Of a DNA stretch of 64,000 nucleotides, positions 24,111 to 32,482 are shown one piece after another. The translations under genes were made by a program, and so were the position numbers. How positions within the stretch are numbered: position 1 is the first letter of the stretch; every line of letters begins with the position of its first letter. Source of the stretch: Streptomyces sp. IMTB 2501 (GTDB lineage: Bacteria > Actinomycetota > Actinomycetes > Streptomycetales > Streptomycetaceae); contig NZ_MQUS01000004.1 in NCBI RefSeq assembly GCF_001953885.1, positions 248,001 to 312,000 on the forward strand, read 5' to 3'. A model generated the notes under the pieces. It did no database searches and was not told the DNA's origin. It saw only the letters and a program-made list of their open reading frames with translations.

Positions 24111-24782
24111 ATGCAGCAGCAGGCGCAACGGGTGCTGGAGACTCCGCGGGCCGCCGGGCTGGCGGGAGTCGTGTTCGCGCTGTTGCTGGCGGCGGCGATC
24201 GTCCTGGTGCGGCTGGGCATTCCCGAGGGGGCGGAGTCGGTCACCGCTTGGGGGTTCACCGATTCCGGGCGCCGCAGCGCGGTGCGTGCCGCCCTCGCGC
24301 TCGTGCCGTTCGCCGGGATCTTCTTCCTGTGGTTCATCGGCGCGGTCCGGGCGCACATCGGTACCGGCGAGGACAAGTTCCTGGCCACCGTCTTCCTCGG
24401 CAGCGGGCTCGTCTTCACCGCCACCGTGTTCGGCGCCGCCGCGGCCGCCGGTGCCGTCCTCGTGGTCAGCCATCCCGCCGCTACGACGCCCGCGCCGTCC
24501 TCCTGGGACTTCGGCCGGCATCTCGCGTACACGCTGATGACGGAGTACGCCACGCGGATGGCGGCCGTCTTCGCCTGCTCCATGTCGGTGATCGGCCACC
24601 GCCTGGGCATCCAGCCCCGCTGGCTGTCGGTCCTGGGTCTGCTGACCGCCCTCACGCTGCTCTTCGCCGCGTCCAACGTGCCCTGGGCGGAGCTGGTCTT
24701 CCCCGCCTGGTCGCTGGTGCTGAGCGTCTACATCATCCTGGCGAGCGGCCGCGCCCGGTCCCGCACCGCTGCGAACCCGTGA
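24111..24782 (+). CDS. Hypothetical multi-pass membrane protein
   Basis: A 223-residue membrane protein with about six hydrophobic segments (roughly residues 14-36, 62-84, 98-124, 150-168, 173-193 and 198-216). Notable are the FFLWFIGAVRAHIGTGEDKF loop and a long Ala-rich third helix. I do not recognise a named family with confidence. The ATG at 24111 follows a GGAGGAGGCGGAG stretch; a GTG 11 codons earlier would add an Arg-rich tail. Function unknown. Confidence 0.72.
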   Translation: MQQQAQRVLETPRAAGLAGVVFALLLAAAIVLVRLGIPEGAESVTAWGFTDSGRRSAVRAALALVPFAGIFFLWFIGAVRAHIGTGEDKFLATVFLGSGLVFTATVFGAAAAAGAVLVVSHPAATTPAPSSWDFGRHLAYTLMTEYATRMAAVFACSMSVIGHRLGIQPRWLSVLGLLTALTLLFAASNVPWAELVFPAWSLVLSVYIILASGRARSRTAANP

Positions 24783-24799
24783 CGGACGCATCGCCGTGG

Positions 24800-24816
24800 C
24801 GCCCGTGCACCGGGCG
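24800..24816 (+). terminator. Short hairpin after the membrane protein gene
   Basis: CGCCCG/CGGGCG pairs over 6 bp with a 5-nt loop, 18 nt past the stop. Confidence 0.35.
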
Positions 24817-25000
24817 GCCTGCGGCCCGGCAGCGCGGCGCCCCGGTGGCCCAGCCGCACCGCGGCCCGAATGGGGGGTTTCCCGACGGGCGATGTTGCTC
24901 CGTCGCACTCATGCTGGCAAACGGGACATGACCGCCGTCCGGGAGTGCCGTGCGAAAGACCGGTGCGCGCCGGACCTGCCACCGGAAGGGCGGAGCGTCG

Positions 25001-25246
25001 ATGCGGCTCGTCGTCGATCTCAACAAATGTCAGGGGTACGCCCAGTGCGCGTTCCTCGCTCCCGATGTCTTCGCCATGCACGGCGAGGAGTCACTGGTCT
25101 ACAACCCGCACGCGCCCGAGGAACAGCGCGAGCGGCTGGCCCGAGCCGTCGCGGCCTGCCCGGTGCAGGCGATCACGGCGGACGGGCTGGACGGCACGGG
25201 TGGGCGGGGCGCCGACTCCGCCCAGGAGGCGCGCGATGCCCGCTGA
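25001..25246 (+). CDS. Ferredoxin, [3Fe-4S] type, P450 partner
   Basis: An 81-residue one-cluster ferredoxin. Cysteines are spaced as in actinobacterial P450 ferredoxins: C-x5-C in NKCQGYAQCAFLAPDVF and a final CPVQAI. The pattern has three ligand Cys and one missing position, typical for a 3Fe-4S cluster. It would pass electrons from the reductase encoded next to the P450 that ends the operon. ATG at 25001 comes after GAAGGGCGGAG. The reductase start lies inside its last codons. Confidence 0.9.
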   Translation: MRLVVDLNKCQGYAQCAFLAPDVFAMHGEESLVYNPHAPEEQRERLARAVAACPVQAITADGLDGTGGRGADSAQEARDAR

Positions 25247-26627
25247 CTATCTCGACTGGCTCAGGCGCGAGGGCCGGATCGTGATCGTCGGCGCCTCGCT
25301 GGCGGGTCTGCGGGCCGCCGAGACCCTGCGTGCGGAGGGTTTCGCCGGTGAGCTGACCCTGATCGGTGACGAGCCGTACGAGCCGTACGACCGGCCGCCG
25401 CTGTCCAAGTCGGTCCTGCTGGGCATGGCGTCCCCGCACCGGACCGAGCTGCCGCACCGCCGGGAGATCGACGCCAAGTGGCGGCTCGGCGTCGCGGCGA
25501 CCGGTCTGGATCTGCCGGCCAAACGGGTCAAGCTGGCCGACGGGGACGAGGTCGAGTACGACCGGCTGCTCATCGCGACCGGGGTGCGCGCCCGGCCCTG
25601 GCCGAAGGCGGACGAGGCCCGGCTGGACGGCGTCTGCCTGCTGCGCACGCGGGACGACGCGGCCGGTCTGTACCAGCGGTTGAAGGCGGGGCCGCACCGG
25701 GTGTTCGTGATCGGCGCCGGGTTCGCCGGTTCGGAGGTCGCCTCGGCGTGCCGGGAGATGGGCACCCCCGTGACCGTGGCGGAGCGCGCGGGTGCGCCTC
25801 TGGTGGGGGCGCTCGGCGGCGTGATCGGCGCGGTCGCCGCCGATCTGCAGACCGAGAACGGCGTGGACCTGCGCACCCATGTCACGGTGACCTCGCTGGA
25901 GGGCGACTCGGTCGGCAGGGTGCGTGCGGTCCATCTGTCCGACGAGAGTGTCGTCGAGGCGGACGTGGTCGTGGTCTCGCTGGGCTCGGTGCGCAACACC
26001 GACTGGCTGACCGGGTCGGGGCTGGGCGCGGGGCCCCGGGGCATCGCCTGTGACGCGGGCTGCCGTGCCTTCGACTTCCGGGGCATCGTCACCGACGACG
26101 TGTTCGTCGCGGGCGATGTCGCACGCTCCCCGCACGCGCTGTTCGGCTATCAGTTCCTCTCGCTGGAGCACTGGGGCAACGCCGTGGCCCAGGCGGAGAC
26201 GGCCGCCCACAACATGATCTGCCACGGCGCCGACCGGCGCCCGCATCTGTGGATGCCCGCCTTCTGGTCGTCGATGTTCGGTGTGAACATCAAGTCGGTC
26301 GGGGTGCCGCCCATGGGTGACCAGCTCATGATCACGCAGGGTTCGCTGGCCGAACGCCGGTTCATCGGCGTGTACGGCTACCAGGGACGCGTCATCGCCG
26401 CCGTGAGCTTCGACAACACCCGGTGGCTGGAGTTCTACGCGCGGCAGATCGAACGGGGCGCTCCGTTCCCGGTGGAGTTCCCGACGATGGACCGGCGTCC
26501 CGAGGGCCGGCAGCCGATGGCGGCGGATTTCCCCGACCCGTCCCTGCCGACCCACGGCCCGACCGTGACCCTCACCGGTTACTCACCGGCCGACCAGCAG
26601 CTGGTCTTCCACCCGGCGCGGCACTGA
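25236..26627 (+). CDS. NAD(P)H-dependent ferredoxin reductase (FAD)
   Basis: A 463-residue FAD-dependent pyridine-nucleotide disulphide-type reductase. The FAD-binding turn is IVIVGASLAGLRAAETLR near residues 14-31, the NAD(P)H-binding turn is VFVIGAGFAGSEVAS near 154-168, and the late FAD motif is TDDVFVAGDVARSP near 288-301. It should move electrons from NAD(P)H to the ferredoxin. ATG at 25236 follows AGGAGG and overlaps the ferredoxin stop by 11 nt. A longer open frame upstream covers the ferredoxin gene and is rejected. Confidence 0.92.
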   Translation: MPADYLDWLRREGRIVIVGASLAGLRAAETLRAEGFAGELTLIGDEPYEPYDRPPLSKSVLLGMASPHRTELPHRREIDAKWRLGVAATGLDLPAKRVKLADGDEVEYDRLLIATGVRARPWPKADEARLDGVCLLRTRDDAAGLYQRLKAGPHRVFVIGAGFAGSEVASACREMGTPVTVAERAGAPLVGALGGVIGAVAADLQTENGVDLRTHVTVTSLEGDSVGRVRAVHLSDESVVEADVVVVSLGSVRNTDWLTGSGLGAGPRGIACDAGCRAFDFRGIVTDDVFVAGDVARSPHALFGYQFLSLEHWGNAVAQAETAAHNMICHGADRRPHLWMPAFWSSMFGVNIKSVGVPPMGDQLMITQGSLAERRFIGVYGYQGRVIAAVSFDNTRWLEFYARQIERGAPFPVEFPTMDRRPEGRQPMAADFPDPSLPTHGPTVTLTGYSPADQQLVFHPARH

Positions 26628-26661
26628 TCGCCGCACGGCCCCGACGCTCCGAGGACCTGTC

Positions 26662-27900
26662 ATGACGCGAGCCCCGCTGTTCCAGCAGATCACCGACTTC
26701 GCCAACCGCGCCAACCCGTACCCGCTGTACGAGGAGCTGCGCAAGAACCCGGTCCTGCACGAGGAGGAGGGCGGTCCGTACGTCCTCAGCTCGTACTGGG
26801 ACATCGAGGCGCTGCTGCACGATCCGCGGATCAGCTCCGACGCCGCCAATCTGGCCGCGCCCGGGGACGACGAGCCGGCCGGGCCGGAAGCGACGGGGCT
26901 GCCTCCGAGCTTCATCCGACTCGACCCGCCGGAGCACGACCGGCTGCGGAGGATCGCCAACAGCTCCTTCGGGCCACCGCACAGGCCACGCCGGATCGAG
27001 AACATGCGGAGCGAGCTGGGCGAGATCGTCACCGGGCTGATCGACGGCTTCGGGGACGCGCGGCAGATCGACCTGGTCGACCAGTTCGCGTACCCCTTCC
27101 CGGTGACCGTGATCTGCCGACTGCTCGGCGTTCCGCGCGAGGACGAGCCCCGCTTCCGTGCCTGGGTCGACCCGATCGTCGCCGGTCTGGACCCCGACAC
27201 TCGTACGAGCGCCGAATCCCAGCGGACCGCGCAGGAGGCACGGTTGCAGCTCGGCATGTACTTGAACGGGCTGGTGGAACAGCGCGCCAAGGAACCTCGC
27301 GACGACATGCTCTCCGACCTGGTGAACAGCCGCGGTCCGGACGGCGCCATGACGACGATGGAAGTACTCAGCACTGCGGTCCTGCTCCTCATCGCGGGCC
27401 ATGAGACGACCGTCAACCTCATCACCAACGGCATGCTCACGCTGCTGCGCCATCCGGAGGTCCTGGAGCGGCTGCGCAACGATCCGGGCCTGTCGGTGCG
27501 GATCGTGGAGGAGCTGCTGCGCTACGAGCCGCCGGTGCAGATCGTGCCGCAGCGCACGTGTATCGCCGACATCGAGGTGCGCGGGGTGACCATCCCCAAG
27601 GGCTCGCGCATCTGGCTGATGCTGGCCGCGGGCAACCGCGACCCCGAGCGTTTCCAGGATCCCGAGCGCTTCGACCCGGATCGCGAGGACATCCAGCACC
27701 TGGGTTTCGGCAGCGGCATCCACAGCTGCTTCGGCGCCCCGCTGGCCCGGCTGGAGGCCCAGATCGCGCTGTCCGAGCTGGCCCGGCGGCTGGAGCATCC
27801 CCGCCTGGTGGCGGATCCGCCGCCGTACCGGCAGAACGCGGTGCTGCGCGGCCCCCGGCATCTGGAGATCGCCTTCGACGGGTTGCGGCAGACCGTGTGA
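26662..27900 (+). CDS. Cytochrome P450
   Basis: A 412-residue soluble bacterial P450. The heme-binding loop is FGSGIHSCFGAPLARLE with Cys356 as thiolate ligand, the oxygen-activating I-helix is LLIAGHETTVNL, and the K-helix ExxR is EELLRYEPP. It would hydroxylate an unknown small molecule. With the ferredoxin and reductase just upstream (34-nt gap) it forms a complete three-protein electron chain in one operon. No other biosynthetic genes lie near, so it is probably a catabolic or stand-alone tailoring enzyme. Confidence 0.94.
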   Translation: MTRAPLFQQITDFANRANPYPLYEELRKNPVLHEEEGGPYVLSSYWDIEALLHDPRISSDAANLAAPGDDEPAGPEATGLPPSFIRLDPPEHDRLRRIANSSFGPPHRPRRIENMRSELGEIVTGLIDGFGDARQIDLVDQFAYPFPVTVICRLLGVPREDEPRFRAWVDPIVAGLDPDTRTSAESQRTAQEARLQLGMYLNGLVEQRAKEPRDDMLSDLVNSRGPDGAMTTMEVLSTAVLLLIAGHETTVNLITNGMLTLLRHPEVLERLRNDPGLSVRIVEELLRYEPPVQIVPQRTCIADIEVRGVTIPKGSRIWLMLAAGNRDPERFQDPERFDPDREDIQHLGFGSGIHSCFGAPLARLEAQIALSELARRLEHPRLVADPPPYRQNAVLRGPRHLEIAFDGLRQTV

Positions 27901-27919
27901 CGTCAGGACACGCGCCGGG

Positions 27920-28435
27920 TCAGTGCGCGAGCCGGGTGAGCCGTACCAGCCCGACCCAGGTCTCCGGCCCCGGCTGCACATAGGCGGCCCGCACCGCGTA
28001 CGTGCCCGCCTCCAGCGGCACCCGGAGGTGTTCGGTGCGGTCGGCGGCCTGGCCGGGCCAGGCCGAGTCGAACAGCAGCACCGGGCCGGGCACCCGCCAG
28101 CGCACCTCGCTCCCCCACACCGCCGCGTCGAGGGCGGCGGGGACGGTGGCGAGCAGTTCCGCCTCGGAGCTCGCGGCGGACCACCGTACGAAGGTGGCGT
28201 GGTCCGGCAGGAACGAGGTGGAGGCGGGGTCGTCACCGAACACCAGGGCCGCGCTGTCGCCGACGGGCAGCAGGCCGACATACCCGTCGACCTCGCACGC
28301 CCGGTCGTAGTCGGTGTCGAGTTCCTCGCTGTCGGCGCCCGCCCAGAACGGCAGCACCGTCTCCGGGACGGCTATCAGCGGGCCACCGCCCGATTCCACC
28401 CACTCCAGCGCGCCTGGATCCGCGTATCGAGCCAT
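27920..28435 (-). CDS. Imm21-family immunity protein, orphan
   Basis: A 171-residue soluble protein that fits the Imm21 immunity family. The N-terminal WVESGGGPLIAVPETVLPFWAG, the DTDYDRACEVDGYVGLLPVG block and the ALVFGDDPASTSFLP block occur in that order, as I recall for Imm21. Imm21 proteins protect against nuclease-type toxins of polymorphic toxin systems. No toxin gene is adjacent: the neighbours are a P450 and a rhodanese. It may be an orphan immunity gene that defends against rivals' toxins. Confidence 0.65.
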   Translation of the reverse strand: MARYADPGALEWVESGGGPLIAVPETVLPFWAGADSEELDTDYDRACEVDGYVGLLPVGDSAALVFGDDPASTSFLPDHATFVRWSAASSEAELLATVPAALDAAVWGSEVRWRVPGPVLLFDSAWPGQAADRTEHLRVPLEAGTYAVRAAYVQPGPETWVGLVRLTRLAH

Positions 28436-28460
28436 GGGCAGAGAACCTACACGGCGTTCG

Positions 28461-28946
28461 TCAGCAGCCGCACTCGCCTTCGACGGGCGCGGTCAGCGGG
28501 TCGGCTTCGCGACGGCCGGGACCCTGCCAGGTGTCGTAGGCGAAGCCCTCGCGGGCCCAGTACTCGAAGCCGCCGAGCATCTCCTTGACCTGGTAGCCGA
28601 GTTCGGCGAGGGCGAGCGCGGCACGGGTGGCGCCGTTGCAGCCGGGGCCCCAGCAGTACGTCACCACCGGCACGGACTTGTCCAGGAGCTGCCCGGCCTG
28701 CTCGGGGATGAGCGCGGTGGGCAGGTGGACGGCGCCCGGGATGTGGCCCTGGTCCCAGGACTCGGTCGAGCGTGTGTCGACGACGGCGAAGCCGGGGTCG
28801 CCGCCGGCCGCGAGCGCGGCGGCCACGTCGGAGACGTCGGCGTGGAAGGCCAGGCTCGCCCGGAAGTAGGCCGCGGCCTCGGCGGGAGCGGCGGGAGCGA
28901 CCCGCAGGACGGGGTTCACAGAGGTCTGGGCGGTCTTGGTGATCAT
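28461..28946 (-). CDS. Rhodanese-like sulfurtransferase
   Basis: A 161-residue single rhodanese domain protein. The active-site loop is TYCWGPGCNGATRAALAL near residues 103-120, with the catalytic Cys followed by an extra Cys four residues later. ETR/STESWDQGHIPGAVHLP precedes it as expected. The C-terminus ends CGC, a possible metal or sulfur site. It transfers sulfane sulfur or acts as a phage-shock-like sulfur carrier in the cytosol. It is divergent from an Lrp/AsnC regulator with a 93-bp gap. Confidence 0.88.
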   Translation of the reverse strand: MITKTAQTSVNPVLRVAPAAPAEAAAYFRASLAFHADVSDVAAALAAGGDPGFAVVDTRSTESWDQGHIPGAVHLPTALIPEQAGQLLDKSVPVVTYCWGPGCNGATRAALALAELGYQVKEMLGGFEYWAREGFAYDTWQGPGRREADPLTAPVEGECGC

Positions 28947-28953
28947 GACTGGA

Positions 28954-28959
28954 AATCTA
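28954..28959 (-). promoter_or_regulatory. -10 element for near-leaderless rhodanese message
   Basis: Read on the minus strand, TAGATT lies 7 nt before the ATG of the rhodanese gene. Transcription would start at or next to the start codon. Confidence 0.45.
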
Positions 28960-29039
28960 CGGCCCGAAGCCGAGTCCCTGAAGTGACAATCCACGGCGCG
29001 GCCTTGCCCGAGCCGGGAATTCCCTGCTATCCATCCGGG

Positions 29040-29486
29040 ATGACCGTGTATTCCCCGGACGCCACCGACTGGCGCATTCTCGAGGTCCTCCAGCGGGAGG
29101 GCCGGGCCAGCTACGCCGAGCTGGCGCGCGCCGTCTCCATGTCGCCGAGCGCCGTCACCGAGCGGGTCCGGCGGCTTGAGGAGGCGGGCGTGATCCAGGG
29201 GTACGCGGCGGTCGTCGACCCCGAGCGGCTCGGGCTGCCGATCCTGGCGTTCGTACGGCTGCGGTATCCGAACGGCAACTACAAGCCGTTCCACGACCTG
29301 GTGGCCGCGACGCCCGAGATCCTGGAAGCGCACCATGTGACGGGCGACGACTGTTTCGTCATCAAGGTCGCCGCGCGGTCCATGGCGCATCTGGAGGAGA
29401 TCTCCGGGAGGATCGGCGCACTGGGCTCAGTGACCACCAGTGTCGTGTACTCCTCTCCCCTGCCCCGGCGCCCGCTGGGCCGCTGA
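29040..29486 (+). CDS. Lrp/AsnC family regulator
   Basis: A 148-residue Lrp-type regulator: helix-turn-helix (about 8-60, ILEVLQREGRASYAELARAVSMSPSAVTERVRRL) and RAM domain (about 68-145). It is divergent from the rhodanese gene and probably controls it, perhaps in answer to cysteine or another sulfur amino acid. It converges on sbcC with only 5 nt between stops. Confidence 0.92.
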   Translation: MTVYSPDATDWRILEVLQREGRASYAELARAVSMSPSAVTERVRRLEEAGVIQGYAAVVDPERLGLPILAFVRLRYPNGNYKPFHDLVAATPEILEAHHVTGDDCFVIKVAARSMAHLEEISGRIGALGSVTTSVVYSSPLPRRPLGR

Positions 29487-29491
29487 ACCGG

Positions 29492-32482
29492 TCAGACCCC
29501 CCGCTGCCGGAGCGTCGAGCCCGCTCTGCCCTTGACGACCTCCAGCTGGGCATGGATGCGGCGGCGCAGGTCGGGGACGTGGCTGACGATGCCGACGCTG
29601 CGGTCGCGTTCGCGCAGCGAGTCGAGGACGTCGAGGACCTCGTCGAGGGTCTGGTCGTCGAGGCTGCCGAAGCCCTCGTCGATGAAGAGCGTGTCGAGGC
29701 GGACGCCGCCGGCCTCGTCGGTGACGACGTCCGCGAGGCCGAGGGCGAGCGCGAGGGAGGCGAAGAAGGTCTCGCCGCCGGACAGGGTGGCGGTGTCGCG
29801 TTCCCGTCCGGTCCAGGCGTCGACCACGTGCAGCCCGAGGCCGCTGCGGCCGCGTCCGGTGCGGTCGTCGGAGTGGACGAGCGTGTAGCGGCCCGCCGAC
29901 ATGCGCTGCAGCCGGGCGGTCGCGGCGGCGGCGACCTGTTCCAGCCGGGCCGCGAGCACATACGACTCCAGGCGCATCCTGCGTTCGTTGTCGGCGGAGG
30001 TGCCCGCGGTGAGGGCGGCGAGGCGGGCGACCCGGTCGTACTCCTCGCGGAGCGGGGCGAGGCGGCGTACGGCCTCGGTGGCGCGCGCGGAGAGGCGGTC
30101 CAGCTCGGCACAGCAGCGGGCGGCCGCGTCCCACGCGGACGCCGCCTCGCGCAGCCGGAGTTCGGCCCTCGTCGCCGCGTGCTCGGCCGTGGCCGGGTCG
30201 GCGGCCGGTAGCTGGGCGGCAGCCGCGGTGCCGGCCTCCGCGAGCACCGCGCGTACGGCGGCCTCCTCCGTCTGCCAGGCGTCCAGGCGGTGCTGCAGCT
30301 CACGGTGGGCGGTGGCGTCCAGGAGAGCGGCGGCCGCGGCCTGCGGGGTGTCGAAACCGGCACGGTAGGCGGCGTCGGCGAGACGGGCGTCGGCGTCCTT
30401 CAGGCGCTGCGCGGTGTCCTCGGCGGTGCGCGCGGCGTCGGCGGCTTCGGTGAGCAGCGCCACCTGCCGCTCCAGCTGCGCGGCCCGCGCGGCCACGCTG
30501 CCGGAGCTGCCGCGTGCCTTGCGCAACTCCTCCTCCAACTGGCCCTGTTCATGCTCCAGGGTCTCGCGCCGGGTGACCCGGGACGCGGCCCGCACGGCGG
30601 CCTGCTGGCGGTCGGCGAGACGCTGCTCGCGCTCACGCTCGGCGCCCCGCAGCTCTTCGTGGGCGGCGTGCAGGGCGGAGGCGGCACGACGGGCGCGGGC
30701 GTACTCCTGCTCCAACTCGGCGGCGCTCTCTTCGAGTTGCGCGGTGGCAGTGTCACCGGCCTCGGCCGTGGCGGCGGCCAGGGCCTCGCGGACGACGCCG
30801 AGCCGCCGCTCGTCCTCGGTGTGCTGCCGGTCGGCCTGCTGGGAGGCCTTGTGGGCCTTTCCCTCCGCCTCACGGTCGATGTGTCCGGCGACCTTGCGGG
30901 CCGGTGCGGGGTGTTCGGTGGCTCCGCAGACGGCGCAGGGCTCGCCGTCGGTGAGGTGGGCGGCCAGCTCCGCGGCGATGCCGTTCAGGCGCTGTTCCTT
31001 GAGGTCTAGCCAGTGGGCGCGGGAACCGAGCGCCTGCTGCTCGGAGGCGAGCGCCCGGCGCTGTGCGTCCTCCAGGTCGGCGGCCAGCGTGTCCCGGGTG
31101 CGGGCCGCGGTGAGCCGCCTGCGCATCGGGTCGCGCTGGACGGCAAGCTGCTCGGCGCGGGTGGCGGCCTCCTGGGCGGAGTCGACGCGGGACTGCAGGG
31201 CCGCGCGCGTGGCGTCCCACGCGTCGAGCCAGGTGTCGGCCTCGCGCAGCACCTCCTCGTCGGCGCGCTCCTGGCGGTCGAGCCCGGACCGCTCCTCGGC
31301 CAGACCGGCGAGCCGCCGCTCGGCGCGGCGGGCCGCGTCCAGGCCGCCCAGCTCTTCCGCGGCCCGGCGGGCGGCGGAGGCGAGTCCGGCCGCGCCCGCG
31401 TCGGCGTAGGAGTCGGGCAGCATGCCACGCGCGTGTGCCTCGGCGCGGGCCGCCCTGTGGTGCTCCTCCTCGGCGGCCTCGCGCAGCTCAAGCGCGGGCG
31501 CGACCGCCTCCGCCTTGCGGGACCGCTCCATGCGCCGCTGCGCCTCGTGGTGGGCGCCGGCCCGCTCCTGGAGCCGCTCGGCGCGCTGCCGGGCCTCGGT
31601 GAACCGGCTCTGCAGCCGGGCGAGTTCGCGTACGTCGTCCAGGGCGTGCCGGGTCTCGGTGTGCGCGGACTCGGCGGCGGCGAGGCGGCAGTGCGCGACA
31701 GTGAGGCGCTCGCGGGCGGTGGCGCGGGCGAGGGCCGCGGCGTCGAGGACGGCGTCGGCCAGGCCGGGTTCGCCGGGCGCCAGCTCGGGCAGCTCCATGG
31801 CGTCGCCGGCTTCCTGCTGCATGCGGTGGGCGTCGGCGAGCAGCGCCGCGTCGCCTTCCCGTACACGGGCCTCGGTGGCCCTGCGGCGCTCGGCGAGGCG
31901 CTTCTCGACGTCGGCGAACCGCTGGGTGTCGAAGAGGCGGCCCAGCAGCTTGCCGCGGGCCTCGGCGTCGGCGCGCAGGAAGCGGGCGAAGTCGCCCTGT
32001 GGCAGCAGCACGACCTGGCAGAACTGCTCGCGGCTCATGCCGAGCAGCTGGGTGATCTCCTCACCGATCTCCTGGTGGGAGCGGCTGAGGTCCTTCCAGG
32101 CTCCGGCCGTGGCGTCGTACTCGCGCAGCCAGGTCTGGGCCTTGTCGACGGTCGTGCCCGTGCCGCGCAGTTTGGGCCGCTCCCACGGTGGCTGCCGGAT
32201 GATCTCCAGCCGGCGTCCGGCGACGGTGAGGTCGAGGCGGACCTCGGTGCGGGTGCGCGGCTCGGCGTGGTCGCTGCGCAGGTGCATGCCCTGGCCGCTC
32301 TGCCGGGCGCCGGGGACGGAGCCGTACAGGGCGTAGCAGACGGCGTCCAGGACGGAGGTCTTGCCGGCGCCGGTGGGGCCGTGCAGCAGGAAGAGCCCTG
32401 CGGCGGACAGGGCGTCGAAGTCGACGCCGCGGGAGCCGCCGAAGGGCCCGAAGGCTGTGATGTCGAGCCGGTGCAGCCTCAT
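29492..32482 (-). CDS. sbcC: SMC-like exonuclease subunit SbcC
   Basis: A 996-residue SMC/Rad50-like ATPase, partner of SbcD in a nuclease that opens DNA hairpins and processes breaks. Walker A is HGPTGAGKTSVLD near residues 34-46, a long coiled coil with a zinc hook (CAVCGATEHP) fills the middle, and the C-terminal head has LSGGETFFASLALALGLAD and LFIDEGFGSLDDQTLDEV. Its ATG overlaps the sbcD stop by 4 nt. Long open frames on the opposite strand here are shadows. Confidence 0.95.
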   Translation of the reverse strand: MRLHRLDITAFGPFGGSRGVDFDALSAAGLFLLHGPTGAGKTSVLDAVCYALYGSVPGARQSGQGMHLRSDHAEPRTRTEVRLDLTVAGRRLEIIRQPPWERPKLRGTGTTVDKAQTWLREYDATAGAWKDLSRSHQEIGEEITQLLGMSREQFCQVVLLPQGDFARFLRADAEARGKLLGRLFDTQRFADVEKRLAERRRATEARVREGDAALLADAHRMQQEAGDAMELPELAPGEPGLADAVLDAAALARATARERLTVAHCRLAAAESAHTETRHALDDVRELARLQSRFTEARQRAERLQERAGAHHEAQRRMERSRKAEAVAPALELREAAEEEHHRAARAEAHARGMLPDSYADAGAAGLASAARRAAEELGGLDAARRAERRLAGLAEERSGLDRQERADEEVLREADTWLDAWDATRAALQSRVDSAQEAATRAEQLAVQRDPMRRRLTAARTRDTLAADLEDAQRRALASEQQALGSRAHWLDLKEQRLNGIAAELAAHLTDGEPCAVCGATEHPAPARKVAGHIDREAEGKAHKASQQADRQHTEDERRLGVVREALAAATAEAGDTATAQLEESAAELEQEYARARRAASALHAAHEELRGAEREREQRLADRQQAAVRAASRVTRRETLEHEQGQLEEELRKARGSSGSVAARAAQLERQVALLTEAADAARTAEDTAQRLKDADARLADAAYRAGFDTPQAAAAALLDATAHRELQHRLDAWQTEEAAVRAVLAEAGTAAAAQLPAADPATAEHAATRAELRLREAASAWDAAARCCAELDRLSARATEAVRRLAPLREEYDRVARLAALTAGTSADNERRMRLESYVLAARLEQVAAAATARLQRMSAGRYTLVHSDDRTGRGRSGLGLHVVDAWTGRERDTATLSGGETFFASLALALGLADVVTDEAGGVRLDTLFIDEGFGSLDDQTLDEVLDVLDSLRERDRSVGIVSHVPDLRRRIHAQLEVVKGRAGSTLRQRGV

